A DNA stretch of 64,000 bases from Mycolicibacterium rutilum (GCF_900108565.1 NZ_LT629971.1:4030001-4094000); one strand, 5' to 3'. Positions 50,476-59,617 are shown, counted from the stretch's first letter. The notes: generated by a model not told the origin, from the sequence alone. Numbers and translations are program-made.

Positions 50476-51444
50476 CTACCCCGCCAGGATCTCCCGCAGC
50501 AGCGCCGGTTCGACATTGCCGCCGGACACGATGACGACCGTCCGGCCCGGCGGAAAGTCCATGGCTCGGTAGGCAGCCAACGCGACCGCGCCGCTGGGCT
50601 CCGCGACCAGATGGGCTCGGAACACCAATTCGGCGACCGCCGAACGGATCTGGTCCTCGGTCACCGTGACCACCTCGTCGAGCACATTCTGTAGGTGGGT
50701 GAATGTCAGTTCGGACGGTTGTGAGCGCAGCCCGTCGGCGATGGTGCGGTTGCGGTCCTCGATGGACCAGTCGACCCGATGGCCGACCCGAAACGCCTGC
50801 GCGGTGTCGGCGGCGAGTTCCGGTTCCACGCCGATCACCCGCGCCGAGGGACACAACGCCTTGACCGCCGTGCCGATCCCCGAGGCCAGCCCGCCGCCGC
50901 TGACGGGCACCAGCACCGTGTCGACGGTGGGCAGATCCTCGGCGATCTCCAGCCCGATGGTGCCCTGCCCGGCGATGATGTCGGGGTGGTCGAACGGCGG
51001 AATCAACACGCCACCGGTCTCCTCGACGACTTCGGCGGCCACCCGTTCCCGCTGGCCGGCTCCGCACAGCACGACCCGCGCGCCGTGCCCGCGGGTGGCG
51101 GCGACCTTCACCGCGGGCGTCTCCTCGGGCATGACGATGTGCGCCGGAATCGCGTAGACCGCAGCCGCATAGGCCACCGCCTGCGCGTGGTTGCCGCTCG
51201 AATAGGCGACCACTCCCCTGGTCCGCACCGACTCGTCGAGGCGCCCGATCGCGTTGAAGGCGCCGCGTACCTTGAACGCGCCGATCGACTGCAGATTCTC
51301 CGGCTTGATCCACAGCGGCCGCTCGTCGTCGCCGGCCCAGGGCGCCGGGAGCAGCGGGGTCCGCAGCACGAACGCACGGATCCGGGCGGCGGCCTGCTCG
51401 ATATCCTCGATCGTCACCAGCTCCACCGGTTCAGTCTGGCCCAC
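50476..51444 (-). CDS. Serine/threonine dehydratase-like PLP enzyme
   Basis: 322 residues from GTG 51444. Fold-type II PLP enzyme: PLP-binding Lys in LQSIGAFKVRGAFNAI, glycine-rich phosphate loop in LVPVSGGGLASGIGTAV, and SSGNHAQAVAYAA. Short, without a regulatory ACT domain, so a catabolic threonine/serine deaminase or serine racemase-like enzyme. It is preceded by a membrane protein 38 bp upstream on the same strand. Confidence 0.9.
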   Translation of the reverse strand: MGQTEPVELVTIEDIEQAAARIRAFVLRTPLLPAPWAGDDERPLWIKPENLQSIGAFKVRGAFNAIGRLDESVRTRGVVAYSSGNHAQAVAYAAAVYAIPAHIVMPEETPAVKVAATRGHGARVVLCGAGQRERVAAEVVEETGGVLIPPFDHPDIIAGQGTIGLEIAEDLPTVDTVLVPVSGGGLASGIGTAVKALCPSARVIGVEPELAADTAQAFRVGHRVDWSIEDRNRTIADGLRSQPSELTFTHLQNVLDEVVTVTEDQIRSAVAELVFRAHLVAEPSGAVALAAYRAMDFPPGRTVVIVSGGNVEPALLREILAG

Positions 51445-51481
51445 CGAGACCCGTCGGCACCAACGGGGATCGGCTGCCGGC

Positions 51482-52342
51482 TCAGACGCGGCGCGCGGTG
51501 AAACCGGCCCCGGTTGCCGGGGACTCGACCGTGAAACCGCGACCAGCCAGCAGCCGCCGGAAGAACTCGGCGCTGACCGCGCTCTTCAGCCTGACCCCGT
51601 ACCGGCGGGAGAACACCCGGCCCTGCGGCAGCACGACGGGAGCCGGGCCCCGCGGTGCCGACTCGAACCGGATCGTCGTGCCGTCGGCGACGACGCTTGC
51701 GTACTGGTACTCGGTGAGCGGTTCCCAGCTGTCGCCGCGCCGTACCGACACCGACCCGTCGGCGTGGATTTCAAACTCGTTGCCGCGGTTGAAAAGTGGG
51801 ATCGCGTTATACCACAGCAGAAGCAGGCCGGGCAGAATCAACAGGAACAGCGCGTAAGCGCGCGTGTTCTCGAGCTCGGCGTCATACGTCGGCGCGATCA
51901 GTTCGACGAACCACCCCTCGAGGAACACCCCGATGTCGGTGAACACGTCACCCACCGTCGCCCGGCCGGTGCTCAGGTCATACACGGCTGCGCCGGCGCC
52001 CGCCACGCCGGCCGTCGTCAACACGGCGCCGATGATCAGCAGCGCCCAGTTGGTCCGGGACACGAACGCGCCCAACAGATGCTGCGGCTGAGACAGGTCG
52101 ACCTCGGGCCCGCCCAGCGGTCGGGCCATGCACCAGACGCTGACTCCGACCGCCACCGACAATGCCAGCCACTCCAGTGGGCCGAAGTAGACGCTCTGCG
52201 AATTAGCCACGGCCACACCGAGAAACGTCAGCCACGTCCCCCAGCGCAGCGCGCGCTGCCACCAGGTGAGGAGCCGCTCGCCGGTCTCCTCGGGCTGCTG
52301 TCGCGCTTGATGACCGGCCGGTGGTTGCCACTGTTCGGTCAT
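51482..52342 (-). CDS. Conserved membrane protein of unknown function
   Basis: 286 residues from ATG 52342. Predicted helices near 33-48 (WGTWLTFLGVAVANSQ), 55-75 (PLEWLALSVAVGVSVWCMA), 96-118 and 163-182 (ALFLLILPGLLLLWYNAIPLF), then a cytosolic-looking beta-rich C-terminal domain of about 100 residues (FEIHADGSVSVRRGDSWEPL). Likely same transcription unit as the dehydratase. No family recognised. Confidence 0.7.
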   Translation of the reverse strand: MTEQWQPPAGHQARQQPEETGERLLTWWQRALRWGTWLTFLGVAVANSQSVYFGPLEWLALSVAVGVSVWCMARPLGGPEVDLSQPQHLLGAFVSRTNWALLIIGAVLTTAGVAGAGAAVYDLSTGRATVGDVFTDIGVFLEGWFVELIAPTYDAELENTRAYALFLLILPGLLLLWYNAIPLFNRGNEFEIHADGSVSVRRGDSWEPLTEYQYASVVADGTTIRFESAPRGPAPVVLPQGRVFSRRYGVRLKSAVSAEFFRRLLAGRGFTVESPATGAGFTARRV

Positions 52343-52475
52343 TACGTGCGCTCGCTGCTGAACACGCCAGAATCCTAGCTGCGCACAGCGTTGCCGGCGT
52401 GTGGTGCAGCAAACTCGTCGTCGTGATCCGCAAACACGCCCTGAAATGTGGTCGGCGAGGCACTACGGTCATCGC

Positions 52476-53507
52476 ATGGGGGACGATCACGACCATCGCC
52501 GCGAACTTCCCCCCGGCATGGCCGAACAACTCGATCTGGCATATGCGGGCCTGGCGTCCTTCGGGCACCGCCCGTTCCTGACCGAGGCCGAACAACTCGA
52601 CTCATGGCGCCCCGACGTCGCGATCGTCGGCGCACCGTTCGACATCTCGACGACCAATCGCCCTGGCGCCCGGTTCGGTCCGCGCGCCATCAGGGCGACG
52701 GCCTACGAGCCAGGGACCTACCACATGGACCTCGGCCTGGAGATCTTCGACTGGCTGGAGGTCGTCGACTTCGGCGACGCGTACTGCCCGCACGGGCAGA
52801 CCGAGATCTCCCACGCCAACATCCGCGAGCGCGTGCACACCGTGGCGTCCCGCGGCATCGTGCCGGTCGTGCTCGGCGGCGACCACTCGATCACCTGGCC
52901 GGCCGCGACCGCGGTGGCCGACGTGCACGGCTACGGCAATGTCGGCATCGTGCACTTCGACGCGCACGCCGACACCGCCGACGAGATCGAAGGCAACCTC
53001 GCCAGCCACGGCACCCCGATGCGCAGGCTCATCGAGTCCGGGGCCGTGCCGGGCGCCAACTTCGTGCAGGTCGGCCTGCGCGGCTACTGGCCGCCGCGAG
53101 ACACCTTCGAGTGGATGCTCGAACAACGCATGACATGGCACACCATGCAGGAGATCTGGGAACGCGGCTTCAAAGACGTGATGCGCGACGCCGTCGCCGA
53201 GGCGCTGGACAAGGCAGACAAGCTGTACGTGTCGGTCGACATCGACGTGCTCGACCCGGCGCACGCCCCGGGCACCGGAACACCCGAGCCGGGCGGCATC
53301 ACCACCGCCGACCTGCTCCGCATGGTGCGCCAACTCTGCTACGAACACGACGTCGCCGGTGTCGACGTGGTCGAGGTGGCACCCGCCTACGACCACGCCG
53401 AGTTGACCGTCAACGCCGCGCATCGGGTGGTGTTCGAGGCGCTGGGCGGGATGGCCGCGCGCCGCCGCGACGCGGCCCAGGAGAAGCCCGGCCCACCCGC
53501 GCGCTGA
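52476..53507 (+). CDS. speB: Agmatinase/ureohydrolase family enzyme
   Basis: 343 residues from ATG 52476, preceded by TACGGT (52464-52469) which fits a leaderless start. Binuclear Mn site ligands: GGDHSITWPA, HFDAHADTAD and SVDIDVLDPAHAPGTGTPEPGG, with the NRPGARFGPRAIR block. These hydrolyse agmatine or a related guanidino compound to give urea and an amine. Substrate specificity (agmatine, guanidinobutyrate, formiminoglutamate) cannot be told; the polar N-terminal 30 residues are longer than in most SpeB. Confidence 0.9.
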   Translation: MGDDHDHRRELPPGMAEQLDLAYAGLASFGHRPFLTEAEQLDSWRPDVAIVGAPFDISTTNRPGARFGPRAIRATAYEPGTYHMDLGLEIFDWLEVVDFGDAYCPHGQTEISHANIRERVHTVASRGIVPVVLGGDHSITWPAATAVADVHGYGNVGIVHFDAHADTADEIEGNLASHGTPMRRLIESGAVPGANFVQVGLRGYWPPRDTFEWMLEQRMTWHTMQEIWERGFKDVMRDAVAEALDKADKLYVSVDIDVLDPAHAPGTGTPEPGGITTADLLRMVRQLCYEHDVAGVDVVEVAPAYDHAELTVNAAHRVVFEALGGMAARRRDAAQEKPGPPAR

Positions 53508-53574
53508 ACGTGAGATCGGCGACTGTGCGCCCCGAACAGTTTCGTCGGCGCCGGCACAGGTGGACACTGAAGTC

Positions 53575-53952
53575 ATGGCCGGAACCCTGTACTTCGACGG
53601 CAACTGCGGGATGTGCACCCGGGCGGTGTACTTCATCCAGAACCTGGACCGCACCGGAGCGCTGCGAACCGCACCGCTGCAGGGCGACGGTGTCGCCGAG
53701 CGGCTCGGCGTCGCGCCGGCCCGAATCCTGGACGCCGCGCGCTGGCTGGACGCCGACGGCACGGTCTACGAAAGCGCCGAGGCGATGAACGCCGCGGTGT
53801 CGGCGGCGCTGGGAAGGCGCTGGCCGCTGCAGATCTACCGACTTCCCGGGATCCGCGCACTGCAGGACGCGGTGTACCGCTACGTGGCCGGGCACCGCTA
53901 CCGCTTCCCCGGTACGACTCCGCACTGCGAATCGCACCCGGTCGCCTGCTGA
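53575..53952 (+). CDS. DCC-family thiol-disulfide oxidoreductase (DUF393)
   Basis: 125 residues from ATG 53575 (GTG 53560 would add five). The DCC motif is DGNCGMC with the two Cys of the redox-active pair, followed by the partner-binding region LPGIRALQDAVYRYVAGHRYRF, typical of DUF393. Thioredoxin-like membrane-proximal or cytosolic reductases. A GNAT gene follows after 6 bp. Confidence 0.85.
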   Translation: MAGTLYFDGNCGMCTRAVYFIQNLDRTGALRTAPLQGDGVAERLGVAPARILDAARWLDADGTVYESAEAMNAAVSAALGRRWPLQIYRLPGIRALQDAVYRYVAGHRYRFPGTTPHCESHPVAC

Positions 53953-53958
53953 CCGCCG

Positions 53959-54468
53959 GTGACGACCGCCGTCGAACTGCGCCCGGCGCGGCCGCAGGAC
54001 CTGCCCGCGATCGGCCGGATCTACGCGCACTACGTCGAAAACACCGTCGCCACATTCGAACTCACACCGCCAGGCCCCGCCGAGTGGAGTCGCCGCTTGG
54101 AAGCGATCGCGGCCGCCGGCCTGCCGTTCATCACCGCCACCGTCGACGGTGAGGTCGCGGGCTACGCGTACTGCGGCCCGTGGAAATCCCGGCCTGCCTA
54201 CCGGCGCACGGTCGAGGATTCGGTGTATGTGGCACCGGACGCGCACGGGCGTGGCATCGGCGGCCGGCTCGTCGACGAACTGCTCACCCGGTGCGCACGA
54301 GCGGGTGCCCGTCAGGTCATCGCCGTCATCGTCGACGCCGACGGAGCGGCTTCGGTTGCGCTGCACCGCAACCGCGGGTTCGTCGAGGCGGGCCGCCTGC
54401 ATGCCGTCGGCTTCAAGCACGACCGGTGGCTCGACACCGTGCTGCTGCAACGCAGCCTGATCGGTTGA
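53959..54468 (+). CDS. GNAT acetyltransferase (phosphinothricin acetyltransferase-like)
   Basis: 169 residues from GTG 53959. GNAT motif V-x-x-R-G-x-G: YVAPDAHGRGIGGRLVDELL, plus YAHYVENTVATFELTPPGPAEWSRRLEAI, AGYAYCGPWKSRPAYRRTVEDSVYV and NRGFVEAGRLHAVGFKHDRWLDTVLLQRSL. This is the pattern of PAT/Bar-type N-acetyltransferases that inactivate phosphinothricin or methionine sulfoximine. Native role is probably amino acid analogue or glufosinate-like detoxification. Confidence 0.9.
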   Translation: MTTAVELRPARPQDLPAIGRIYAHYVENTVATFELTPPGPAEWSRRLEAIAAAGLPFITATVDGEVAGYAYCGPWKSRPAYRRTVEDSVYVAPDAHGRGIGGRLVDELLTRCARAGARQVIAVIVDADGAASVALHRNRGFVEAGRLHAVGFKHDRWLDTVLLQRSLIG

Positions 54469-54484
54469 AGAAGACCTCGACCAG

Positions 54485-55111
54485 TCAGCCGCCGCGACCG
54501 GCGATTCCGTCGACCAGTCGATCGCACACCGCGTGCATCTCGTGGCGGGCCCGCTCGCGGTCCGTCGCCCGCGACACGTACAGCGCCGCCTCGTCGAGCG
54601 CCCCCAACAGCACGTGCGCCGTCGCCCGCAGCGGTTGCTCGGGGATCGCCCCCTCGGCGACGGCGTTGGCGAGCATGGCCTCGATGACACCGAGCCCGTA
54701 GCGCGCGCCGACCTCGCGCCAGCGGTCCCAGCCGAGCACTGCCGGAGCGTCGATGAGAACGATCTGCTGCACGTCGGGCGCCGCACACCCGTCGAGGAAC
54801 AGCCGGGCACCCACCCGCATCGCCTCCAGCGGGTCCAGCGGCGCACGCTGGGCGAGCTGCCCGGCGATGTCGGCCACCAGATCACGCTCGACCTGCTCGT
54901 ACACCGCGGCGAACAGGTCGGTCTTGTCGGAGAACTGGTGATAGAGCGCACCGCGGGTGACGCCGGCGCCTGCCACGATCGCCTGGGTGGATACCTCGGC
55001 GAAACCCTTGTCGGAGAACAGCTTCCGCGCAGCGTCGATCAGCTGGGCGCGGGTGGCGGCGGTGCGCTCAGCCTGGGTGCGACGGGCCGGCGCCGAGTCA
55101 TTGACTTTCAT
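54485..55111 (-). CDS. TetR-family transcriptional regulator
   Basis: 208 residues from ATG 55111. TetR HTH: RTAATRAQLIDAARKLFSDKGFAEVSTQAIVAGAGVTRGALYHQFSDKTDLFAAVYEQVERDLV. Ligand domain resembles TetR_C_33-like (FLDGCAAPDVQQIVLIDAPAVLGWDRWREV). It is divergent from the alpha/beta hydrolase at 55173, and the palindrome 55125-55151 is between them, so it most likely represses the hydrolase and itself. Confidence 0.93.
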   Translation of the reverse strand: MKVNDSAPARRTQAERTAATRAQLIDAARKLFSDKGFAEVSTQAIVAGAGVTRGALYHQFSDKTDLFAAVYEQVERDLVADIAGQLAQRAPLDPLEAMRVGARLFLDGCAAPDVQQIVLIDAPAVLGWDRWREVGARYGLGVIEAMLANAVAEGAIPEQPLRATAHVLLGALDEAALYVSRATDRERARHEMHAVCDRLVDGIAGRGG

Positions 55112-55124
55112 ACAGTCTGCACGT

Positions 55125-55151
55125 AACTTCCATACCAGGTGTCTGTAAGTT
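55125..55151. promoter_or_regulatory. Imperfect palindrome, likely TetR operator
   Basis: AACTT (55125-55129) and AAGTT (55147-55151) are the outer arms of a 27-bp imperfect palindrome with pattern AACTTnCAnAC(n5)GTnTGnAAGTT. It sits between the divergent TetR and hydrolase genes. Confidence 0.55.
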
Positions 55152-55172
55152 GCTCTCGGAAGGATAGCCAAC

Positions 55173-56015
55173 ATGCCGCAACTTGCGCTCGAACAAGCCA
55201 CCATCGACTACCGCGTGTTGGGGCCCGAGGACTCCGCACACCCGCCGGTGGTGTTCGTGCACGGCATCCTGGTCGACAGCCGGTTGTGGGACCAAGTCGC
55301 CGAGGACCTCGCGGCGCGCGGCTACCGCTGCTATCTGCCGACCTGGCCGCTGGGTTCTCACACCATCCCCACCAATCCCGGCGCGGTGCTGACGCCGGAC
55401 TCGGTGGCGGCGATGGTGCGCGAGTTCCTGATCGCACTCGACCTGTCCGACGTGACCCTGGTCGGCAACGACACCGGCGGCGGCCTGTGCCAGCTGGTCG
55501 TCGACCGCGATCCCGAGCGTGTCGGGCGGCTCGTGCTCACCAATTGCGATGCCTTCGACAAGTTCCCGCCGTTCCCGTTCAATCTGGTGTTCGCGATGCT
55601 GCGCGGGCCGGTCACCATCAAGGTGCTCTTCGAGCAGATGCGGGTGACCGCGCTGCGGCACTCCCCGCTGGGCTTCGGGCTTCTGGCGCAACCGGATCCC
55701 GCGCTGACCAACTCCTGGTTGGAGCCGGCGCGCGCCGACGTGCGGATCCGCCGCGACCTGGCCGGACTGCTGCGGGCGGTGGCCCGAACCGACCTGACCG
55801 ATGTGGCGACGCGATTGCCGCGATTCACCAAGCCCGTCACCCTCGTCTGGGGCCAACGCGATCGGGCGTTCACCCCGGCGCTGGGCCGGCGACTGGCCGC
55901 AGTGTTCCCGAATTCGACGCTGATCGAGGTACCGGGGGCCAGGACGTTCGTGTCGCTCGACGCGCCCGCCGCGGTGGTCGGCGCGATCGTCGACGTCGGG
56001 GCCGCCCACCGCTGA
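55173..56015 (+). CDS. Alpha/beta hydrolase with Asp nucleophile, catalytic His absent
   Basis: 280 residues from ATG 55173. Fold of the haloalkane dehalogenase/epoxide hydrolase branch: HGILVDSRLWDQV, nucleophile elbow VGNDTGGGLCQL with D100 in place of Ser, and acid WGQRDRAFTP. The C-terminal position normally giving GHF reads PGARTFVSLDAP, so the general-base His is missing or displaced. Either the enzyme is inactive, or it uses another base. It is under control of the divergent TetR; substrate unknown. Confidence 0.85.
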   Translation: MPQLALEQATIDYRVLGPEDSAHPPVVFVHGILVDSRLWDQVAEDLAARGYRCYLPTWPLGSHTIPTNPGAVLTPDSVAAMVREFLIALDLSDVTLVGNDTGGGLCQLVVDRDPERVGRLVLTNCDAFDKFPPFPFNLVFAMLRGPVTIKVLFEQMRVTALRHSPLGFGLLAQPDPALTNSWLEPARADVRIRRDLAGLLRAVARTDLTDVATRLPRFTKPVTLVWGQRDRAFTPALGRRLAAVFPNSTLIEVPGARTFVSLDAPAAVVGAIVDVGAAHR

Positions 56016-56090
56016 ACCGATTTCGGCTGCGTGAACCGCCGCGAGCTGGGTACTCCCTACCCGGTTGCGCGACGGGCGAGGAGGCTGCCG

Positions 56091-57920
56091 ATGAGTTCAG
56101 GGGTCGAAACCGGCACCATCACCACGCAGGTCCCCGGTCGGCTCGACCGCCTGCCCTGGTCGCGATTCCACTGGCGGGTGGTGCTCGGGCTCGGCGGCGT
56201 GTGGATCCTCGACGGCCTGGAAGTCACCATGGTCGGCAACGTCGCGTCCCGGCTGACCGAGAGCGGCAGCGGAATCGAGTTGACCGCAGGCGAAGTCGGC
56301 ATCGCCGCCGCCGTGTACATCACCGGCGCATGTCTGGGCGCGTTGTTCTTCGGCCAGCTGACCGACCGGCTGGGCCGCAAGAAGCTGTTCCTGCTCACGC
56401 TCGCGGTCTATCTAGCCGCAACGGTCGCAACGGCTTTCGCGTTCGCGCCGTGGTACTTCTACCTCGCGCGGTTCTTCACCGGCGCAGGCATCGGCGGCGA
56501 GTACGCGGCGATCAACTCCGCCATCGACGAACTGATACCGGCGCGGGTGCGCGGCCGCGTCGACCTCATCATCAACGGATCGTATTGGCTGGGCGCGGCG
56601 GGAGGCGCCGTCGGTGCGCTGCTGCTGCTTAACACCTCGATCTTCCCCGCCGACATCGGCTGGCGGATCGCCTTCGGCATCGGCGCGATCTTCGGCCTCG
56701 TGGTGCTGCTGGTCCGCCGCAATGTGCCGGAAAGCCCGCGCTGGCTGTTCATCCATGGCCGTGAGGACGAGGCCGAGCGCATCGTCGGGGAGATCGAACG
56801 CGAAGTCGAACGCGAGACCGGGCAGTCGCTGCCCGACCCGGAGGGCTCGCTGACCGTCCGGCAGCGCACCGCGATCTCGTTCCGGGAGATCGCCAAGGTC
56901 GCGTTCACCAAGTATCCGCGGCGGGCGGTCCTCGGCCTCGCCCTGTTCATCGGGCAGGCGTTCCTCTACAACGCGTTCACCTTCAACCTCGGCACGCTGC
57001 TGAGCAATTTCTTCGACGTCGCATCCGGTTCGGTGCCGATCTTCTATGCGGTGTGGGCGCTGAGCAACTTCGCCGGACCCATCCTGCTCGGGCGGCTGTT
57101 CGACACCGTCGGCCGAAAACCGATGATCGCGTTGGCATATCTCGGTTCGTCCGCGGTGGCGGTCGGCCTGACCGGACTGTTCGTCGCCGAGACCGGTGGC
57201 GTGTGGCTGTTCATGCTCGTACTCGGCGTGTGTTTCTTCCTGGCCTCCTCCGGTGCCAGCGCGGCGTATCTGACCGTCAGCGAGATCTTCCCGATGGAGA
57301 CCCGGGCGCTGGCGATCGCGTTCTTCTATGCGGTCGGCACCGCCGTCGGCGGCATCACCGGCCCGCTGCTGTTCGGACAGCTGATCGAGTCGGGCGACCG
57401 CGGACTGGTTGCGGTGTCCTTCCTGATCGGCGCCGCGGTGATGGCGGTCGGCGGCGTCGTGGAATTGGTCTTCGGCGTCAAGGCCGAAGGCCAGAAGCTC
57501 GAGGACCTGGCGATGCCGCTGACCGCCGACGACGAGACCGGCGAGCAGGAACCCGACGCCGACGAGGAGCGCCGGGCCCGCCAGGCGCGCATCGCCGAAC
57601 GCACCCGGCGCCAACGCGAACAACAGAGCCGCGCGCGCCGCTACCGGCCCGGGCCGCCGCCGGGATGGCAGGGGGCCTGGCGCGAGCCGCCGGCCCCCGG
57701 TGTGCCGGAGAGCGCGCTCGACCACGAGATCGATTCGATCGAGCGGGCGGTGCGCGAGAATGAGCCGATGACGGCGCGGGAGTTGCACCGAGCGGTCGGC
57801 GCTCGCTACTGGGGCCCAGGCGAATTCCGCAAAGCGGTGCGGGAAGCGTTGGCGGAGAACCGGATCGCGCGGCACCCACGCGGCCGGATCGGGCTGCCGC
57901 CCGGGGCGCAACAGCAATGA
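56091..57920 (+). CDS. MFS transporter with long cytosolic C-terminal extension
   Basis: 609 residues from ATG 56091, with GAGGAGG upstream. Twelve helices with MFS sugar-porter signatures: GQLTDRLGRKKLFLLTL (loop 2-3), RFFTGAGIGGEYAAINSAIDELIPARVRGR, PESPRWLF and GRLFDTVGRKPMIAL. After helix 12 (about 460) there is a tail of about 140 residues: an acidic linker, a basic coiled segment (RRARQARIAERTRRQREQQSRARR), a Pro-rich linker, and about 60 residues resembling a winged-helix (ENEPMTARELHRAVGARYWGPGEFRKAVREALAENRI). The tail is unusual for the family and could sense or tether; substrate unknown. It overlaps the next gene by 4 bp. Confidence 0.88.
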   Translation: MSSGVETGTITTQVPGRLDRLPWSRFHWRVVLGLGGVWILDGLEVTMVGNVASRLTESGSGIELTAGEVGIAAAVYITGACLGALFFGQLTDRLGRKKLFLLTLAVYLAATVATAFAFAPWYFYLARFFTGAGIGGEYAAINSAIDELIPARVRGRVDLIINGSYWLGAAGGAVGALLLLNTSIFPADIGWRIAFGIGAIFGLVVLLVRRNVPESPRWLFIHGREDEAERIVGEIEREVERETGQSLPDPEGSLTVRQRTAISFREIAKVAFTKYPRRAVLGLALFIGQAFLYNAFTFNLGTLLSNFFDVASGSVPIFYAVWALSNFAGPILLGRLFDTVGRKPMIALAYLGSSAVAVGLTGLFVAETGGVWLFMLVLGVCFFLASSGASAAYLTVSEIFPMETRALAIAFFYAVGTAVGGITGPLLFGQLIESGDRGLVAVSFLIGAAVMAVGGVVELVFGVKAEGQKLEDLAMPLTADDETGEQEPDADEERRARQARIAERTRRQREQQSRARRYRPGPPPGWQGAWREPPAPGVPESALDHEIDSIERAVRENEPMTARELHRAVGARYWGPGEFRKAVREALAENRIARHPRGRIGLPPGAQQQ

Positions 57921-58156
57921 CCGCCGCGTGCCGGGTCTTCGGGCACGATCCGACGTTCGAGGCGCAGGGCCGCACCATGCGGTGGGCGTGCCGGCGCTGC
58001 GGGCACGCGCAGGGCGCCAAGGAGTACGCCACGTCCGCTGATGCACGGCGCTACGCCGCCGCGTTCAACAAACGCGACAGCGAGGATCTCGGTAAGCGCG
58101 CGCCGCTACTCGGGTTGCTGCCCCTGCGGCTGTGGCGCGCGCTGCGCAGGCGTTAG
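57917..58156 (+). CDS. Small CxxC protein
   Basis: 79 residues from ATG 57917 (ATGA overlap with the MFS stop, so translation is coupled). RWACRRCGHAQGAKEY has a CxxC zinc-knuckle-like pair, followed by DARRYAAAFNKRDSEDLGKR and a basic C-terminal helix (LLPLRLWRALRRR). It probably binds metal or nucleic acid. Its stop overlaps that of the mycolate synthase (TTAG). Confidence 0.75.
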   Translation: MTAACRVFGHDPTFEAQGRTMRWACRRCGHAQGAKEYATSADARRYAAAFNKRDSEDLGKRAPLLGLLPLRLWRALRRR

Positions 58157-59064
58157 TCGCCCTTGGCCAGGGTGAACTGGCAGATGTCGGTGTAGCCCTG
58201 GCGGAACAGGTCGGCGCACCCGGTCAGGTACTTCATGTACCGGTCGTAGACCTCTTGTGACTGGATGCGGATCGCGTCGTCCTTGCGTGACTCCAGCGCC
58301 GCGGCCCAGATGTCAAGGGTGCGGGCGTAGTGCTCGCGCAGGCGGTGGGCCCGCTTGAGGGTGAACCCGGCGCGGGCGGCGTGCTCCTCGACGACGTTCG
58401 GCTTCGGCAGGTCACCGCCGGGGAAGATCTCCTCCATGATGAACTTCGAGAAGCGCAGCAGCTTCATCGTCAAGGGCAGACCGGTGGCGGCGAATTCCTC
58501 GTCGCTCGGCTTGATGATCGTGTGCAGCAGCATCACGCCGTCGGCGGGCAGCGCCGAGTAGGCCATCTTGAAGAAGTCGTCGTAGCGGTCGCGGCCGAAG
58601 TGCTCGAAGGCGCCGATCGAGACGATCCGGTCGACCGGCTCGTGGAACTGCTCCCAGCCCTGCAGCAGCACACGCCTGCTGCGGGGGCTGTCGATGCCGT
58701 CGAGCACCTTCTGCACGTGCGCCTGCTGGTTGCGGCTCAGGGTCAACCCGATGACGTTGACGTCGTACTTCTCCACGGCCCGCTTGACGGTCGCGCCCCA
58801 GCCGCAGCCGACGTCGAGCAGCGTCATACCGGGCTCGAGTCCGAGCTTGCCCAGCGACAGGTCGATCTTGGCGATCTGGGCTTCCTCGAGCGTCATGTCG
58901 TCACGCTCGAAGTAGGCGCAGCTGTAGGTCTGGGTGGGGTCAAGGAAGAGCTGATAGAACTCGTCGGACAGGTCGTAGTGCGACTGGACGTCCTCGAAGT
59001 GAGGTTCGAGGTCCGGTGTTGAGTTCGTGGTCTGTTCTGGCACGGTGGCAGCCTCTGGCGTCAT
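58153..59064 (-). CDS. Cyclopropane mycolic acid synthase (PcaA/CmaA family)
   Basis: 303 residues from ATG 59064 (a GTG at 59088 would add eight). SAM-dependent methyltransferase of the mycolate-modifying family: SHYDLSDEFYQLFLDPTQTYSCAYFERDDMTLEEAQIAKIDL, SAM-binding LLDVGCGWGATVKRA, and GAFEHFGRDRYDDFF, IMEEIFPGGDLP, DRYMKYLTGCADLFRQGYTDICQFTL. These match the PcaA subfamily better than MmaA or UmaA, from memory of the sequences. It introduces cyclopropane rings in mycolic acid chains; this is a diagnostic mycobacterial trait. Confidence 0.93.
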   Translation of the reverse strand: MTPEAATVPEQTTNSTPDLEPHFEDVQSHYDLSDEFYQLFLDPTQTYSCAYFERDDMTLEEAQIAKIDLSLGKLGLEPGMTLLDVGCGWGATVKRAVEKYDVNVIGLTLSRNQQAHVQKVLDGIDSPRSRRVLLQGWEQFHEPVDRIVSIGAFEHFGRDRYDDFFKMAYSALPADGVMLLHTIIKPSDEEFAATGLPLTMKLLRFSKFIMEEIFPGGDLPKPNVVEEHAARAGFTLKRAHRLREHYARTLDIWAAALESRKDDAIRIQSQEVYDRYMKYLTGCADLFRQGYTDICQFTLAKGD

Positions 59065-59244
59065 ATGTGGTGGTTCGAAGCTCCGCACGGTTGGAAGCCT
59101 CCCCCGTTGCAGGGCAGTTTACGCACAGCTCCTGGGTGTCGACCTCATTGACCTGGTCAGCGCATCGCTGTCGAAGTGGTCAATTAACCCTTCGGGCCGG
59201 GCGGATCGGATGCCGCGCCGGCCGGCGGGGAGTAAGCATGGGGC

Positions 59245-59595
59245 ATGGACATGGATCTGCGCGCGGAACTGGATCGCATCGAGGCCGACCCCGGCGCGGC
59301 ACGGGTCTTCGGTCAGCCCTACGACACGGCCGACGGTACGACGGTCATCCCGGTCGCCAAGGTGCGGGCCCGCGGCGACCGGTCGGGGGCGCGTCCCGTC
59401 GGGGTGTTCGTGGTCAGGGACGGCCGGGCGCGGTGGGTGCCCGCGGTCGACGCCACCCGGATCTCGTTGACGGGCATCCTGGTCGGCCTGGTGTCGGCCA
59501 CGCTGGCCGGGGTGGCGATGGTGCGTCGCCCGCCGTGGCCGGATCTGCACGGTGACATCTCGAACCATCCGCTCGGGGACCGGTTTCGCCGGTAG
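59245..59595 (+). CDS. GerW/YtfJ-like small protein
   Basis: 116 residues from ATG 59245. FGQPYDTADGTTVIPVAKVRARGD and GVFVVRDGRARWVPAVDATRISLTG resemble the GerW (sporulation YtfJ) domain found in non-sporulating actinobacteria. One helix (LTGILVGLVSATLAGVAM, about 76-93) near the C-terminus indicates membrane attachment. Function unknown. It is divergent from the mycolate synthase. Confidence 0.7.
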   Translation: MDMDLRAELDRIEADPGAARVFGQPYDTADGTTVIPVAKVRARGDRSGARPVGVFVVRDGRARWVPAVDATRISLTGILVGLVSATLAGVAMVRRPPWPDLHGDISNHPLGDRFRR

Positions 59596-59617
59596 CCCGT
59601 CGGGTACGCCCGCGGCC

